The notes below the pieces were generated by a model that did no database searches, was not told where the DNA came from, and saw only the letters and a list, made by a program, of their open reading frames with translations. From CAYFZR01 sp964347835 [NCBI: uncultured archaeon] (lineage in GTDB: Archaea > CAYFZR01), in contig CAYFZR010000026.1 in the NCBI GenBank assembly GCA_964347835.1, positions 1 through 21,220 of the forward strand: a stretch of 21,220 nt of DNA. Reading direction: 5' to 3'. Below are positions 20,201 through 21,220 of this stretch, one piece after another. How positions within the stretch are numbered: the stretch's first letter is position 1; the number at the start of each line of letters is the position of its first letter. The position numbers and the translations under genes were made by a program.

Positions 20201-20442
20201 TTATTTTGCCTCCAAATCCAAATCAAAATGATTTTTTTCTAATATTTATATTCTTCTACAAATATTGATATAATATATTTAGTAAATTTTAAATAGTAGA
20301 AATTATATAGTAGAAATGTATTTTTTGAAGTCAGGATGGGGAGGCTTTGGTAATGTTTTCCACTCGAAAGAAAGGGGTGTGGGGCATTAAAGCCTCCCAT
20401 AAAATATCAAGATAAAAATAAAAAAGAGTTAGGACGGGGGGC
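20201..20442. other. Intergenic leader region with hairpin
   Basis: This A/T-rich region holds the promoter of the winged-helix gene (minus) and, on the plus strand, a TATA-like TTATATAG at 20303-20310 that would start a transcript near 20332. The direct repeat ATAGTAGAAAT occurs twice (near 20293 and 20308). A long hairpin (20339-20398) follows, then a second TATA-like stretch near 20399-20408 that could start a transcript near 20430 for the small ORF. Confidence 0.5.
20339..20398 (+). ncRNA. Long bulged hairpin, candidate structured RNA
   Basis: GGGAGGCTT (20339-20347) pairs with AAGCCTCCC (20390-20398). TAATG (20351-20355) pairs with CATTA (20385-20389). TTCCAC (20358-20363) pairs with GTGGGG (20379-20384, two G-U). 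Bulges are TGG and TT on the left side only; the loop is 15 bases. The 20 pairs in 60 bases far exceed the surrounding A/T-rich sequence. It may be a small RNA or the leader of the 55-aa gene; no known riboswitch class is recognised. Confidence 0.5.
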
Positions 20443-20610
20443 ATGAAAGAAAAAATCATCGAAGAAATAACCGAAGTTTATTGCGAAATCTACAACTTGT
20501 CAAAACATTCGAAGACTAGCCTTAAAAACCATTTAAAGTTATTTCCGGAAGACTATTTAAAAAGACAACTAAAGGGGATCAAAAAAGCAAAAAAAATGAG
20601 CATTGAGTAG
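20443..20610 (+). CDS. Unrecognised 55-aa small basic protein
   Basis: ATG 20443 is preceded by a G-rich Shine-Dalgarno (GGGGGG, 20436-20441, spacing 1; effective pairing with the GGACGGGG part at 4-8 bases). The product has helical, charged ends: an acidic first helix (MKEKIIEEITEVYCEIYN) with one Cys, then a basic part with KNHLK, FPEDYLKRQLKGIKKAKK. Reading is consistent to TAG 20608-20610. I do not recognise a family. The gene lies between the hairpin and the S-layer gene. Being short, it may be a translated small protein or a chance frame, but the good ribosome site and lysine-rich helical pattern support a real gene. Confidence 0.55.
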   Translation: MKEKIIEEITEVYCEIYNLSKHSKTSLKNHLKLFPEDYLKRQLKGIKKAKKMSIE

Positions 20611-20621
20611 GCATTGAGTAG
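20600..20621 (+). repeat. 11-bp tandem duplication at the small ORF stop
   Basis: GCATTGAGTAG occurs twice back to back (20600-20610 and 20611-20621). The first copy carries the stop codon of the 55-aa ORF; the second would supply another TAG in a different frame. Likely a recent slippage event. Confidence 0.7.
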
Positions 20622-20655
20622 ATAGATTAATTTGAGACGGACATACACTTCTATC

Positions 20656-20686
20656 ATACCTTTTTCTATTAAGACCTTTTTTTCTC
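20656..20686 (+). terminator. T-rich terminator for the plus-strand small gene
   Basis: Two T-rich tracts, CCTTTTTCT and CCTTTTTTTCTCT, follow the 55-aa gene by about 50-75 bases on the plus strand, as expected of archaeal T-tract termination. No hairpin is visible. Confidence 0.4.
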
Positions 20687-20727
20687 TAAATCTGAACACG
20701 GATTGATGTAAAAGGAATTGATTTGAC

Positions 20728-20762
20728 TAAAAAAATAAATTAAGAGAGAGTTTACCTCTCTA
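20728..20762 (-). terminator. Hairpin plus T-tract after the S-layer gene
   Basis: Reading the minus strand, AGAGAG and CTCTCT flank GTAAA directly at the TAG stop, followed by a T-rich run (TTAATTTATTTTTTTAG). This is a hairpin and T-tract terminator for the strongly expressed S-layer gene. Confidence 0.55.
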
Positions 20763-21220
20763 AGCCAGCATCTGGAACAACTGTAGAGATGCTGCGCGTG
20801 TTCCCTCTCTGTCGCTTCCTGCTACTACTAAAGTATCTTTTCCGGTTCCCCATGGGTCGACTACTACTTGTACCGCCCCTTTTCCTGGTCCTGGAGATGT
20901 AGCGGTTATGGGTATGCTCAGTTGATCTTCTATCTGCTTAACTACGCTGTTTACGGCGGGACCTCCAACGCAGATAAGGTTGAATTGAGCCTTATCGGTA
21001 GCGGTAACGTCTCTGTCTAGTTTCGTTATGGGTGCGGTTACGCCTACCTTCGATACTACGTCAACGCCTCTGACTTCGCCCTCATCTATTTCTGTTACAT
21101 CAATATCAACGAGGGCTACTGATTCTGAAGACGGCAGGTCTAAGGTGTTGCCTGGTATACCCAAGGTAACGTCTCTCTCTATGACCATCCTGACCCACCA
21201 TTCCCATTCTTCTTCGCCGT
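20760..21220 (-). CDS. S-layer protein, C-terminal part (5' end beyond window)
   Basis: The frame stays open to the right edge of the window (upstream residues GEEEWEWWVRM...), so the visible 153 residues are only the end of a longer protein; the ATG at 21188 is internal. The end has GGPAVN, PGPGKG, VDPWGTGKD and VAGSDREGTR-x-x-S-L-x-LF, matching the C-terminal domain (S_layer_C, MJ0822 type) of surface-layer proteins that form the cell-wall lattice of many methanogens and Thermococcales. Acidic residues prevail, as in secreted surface proteins. The same domain occurs in the mini S-layer protein at 8809-9438. Confidence 0.88.
   Translation of the reverse strand, partial: GEEEWEWWVRMVIERDVTLGIPGNTLDLPSSESVALVDIDVTEIDEGEVRGVDVVSKVGVTAPITKLDRDVTATDKAQFNLICVGGPAVNSVVKQIEDQLSIPITATSPGPGKGAVQVVVDPWGTGKDTLVVAGSDREGTRAASLQLFQMLA

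Noticed and set aside
20339-20398. Hairpin as a known riboswitch (TPP, cobalamin, SAM and similar)
   Set aside because: None of the conserved cores of those classes are visible on either strand.
20339-20408. Hairpin as an H/ACA guide RNA
   Set aside because: The lower stem is followed by ATA instead of ACA, unpaired bases lie on one side only in the best fold, and no clear K-turn is present.
21189-21220. ATG at 21188 as the true start of the right-edge gene
   Set aside because: The frame remains open to the window edge with Trp/Glu-rich residues, and the visible part is only the C-terminal domain of a larger protein.

Overview
The window looks like a low-G+C euryarchaeal chromosome segment. 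Evidence: an S-layer protein of the MJ0822/S_layer_C type, an archaeal 2-oxoacid:ferredoxin oxidoreductase in four separate subunits (gene order D-A-B-C), an archaeal Fap7/AK6-type adenylate kinase, a DUF3566 protein, an AN1-finger rhomboid, a free-standing GAD-like domain resembling part of archaeal GatE, and TATA boxes about 25 bp upstream of many start codons. I cannot name the genus. First genes of transcription units often appear leaderless, while downstream genes use Shine-Dalgarno sites or TTG starts.

Layout. 1-2450 (+): the end of an ecfT-like gene, a fused double-ATPase ecfA and an ECF S component, together a vitamin/metal-type importer. 2516-3328 (-): a small V4R/MetOD1-like sensor domain and a DUF3566 membrane protein. 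3406-4377 (+): a PfkB-family kinase, then tRNA-Gly(UCC), whose TATA box lies in the kinase's last codons. 8022-4405 (-): a probable 2-oxoglutarate:ferredoxin oxidoreductase operon (korDABC) that runs on into an unknown 97-aa protein, a MazG-like NTP pyrophosphohydrolase and a membrane protein. 8060-8812 (+): a DUF362 protein diverging from korD. 9438-8809 (-): a miniature S-layer-like secreted protein. 9510-9956 (+): an unknown helical protein.

11275-9949 (-): HtpX protease with an EF-hand-like loop, preceded by a perfect palindrome between TATA box and start codon, then the free-standing GAD-domain protein. 12115-11408 (-): an ICMT/PEMT-like membrane methyltransferase with an unusually strong Shine-Dalgarno. 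12779-12264 (-): MobB. 12780-13275: about 500 bp without a gene, packed with hairpins, two related multi-hairpin elements showing covariation, inverted G-rich motifs and a 34-bp tandem repeat. 15997-13276 (-): a PLP enzyme of DegT type, a BioB-like radical SAM enzyme, AK6 adenylate kinase and TatA. 16824-16048 (-): AN1-rhomboid. 17001-19276 (+): class III aminotransferase (ArgD-like) and HisC, translationally coupled.

20200-19284 (-): a winged-helix regulator and a small DUF4388/DUF2226-like protein, separated by a 58-bp tandem duplication. 20201-20759: a 20-bp-stem hairpin element and an unrecognised 55-aa small protein. 21220-20760 (-): the C-terminal part of a major S-layer protein, cut by the window edge and followed by a hairpin plus T-rich terminator.

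The central metabolism genes (Kor, ArgD/HisC, MobB) and cell-surface genes (S-layer, Tat, HtpX, rhomboid) form an ordinary archaeal housekeeping mosaic. The most unusual parts are the structured intergenic region at 12780-13275, the hairpin/small-protein locus at 20330-20610, the free-standing GAD protein, the mini S-layer protein and the radical SAM/PLP pair.
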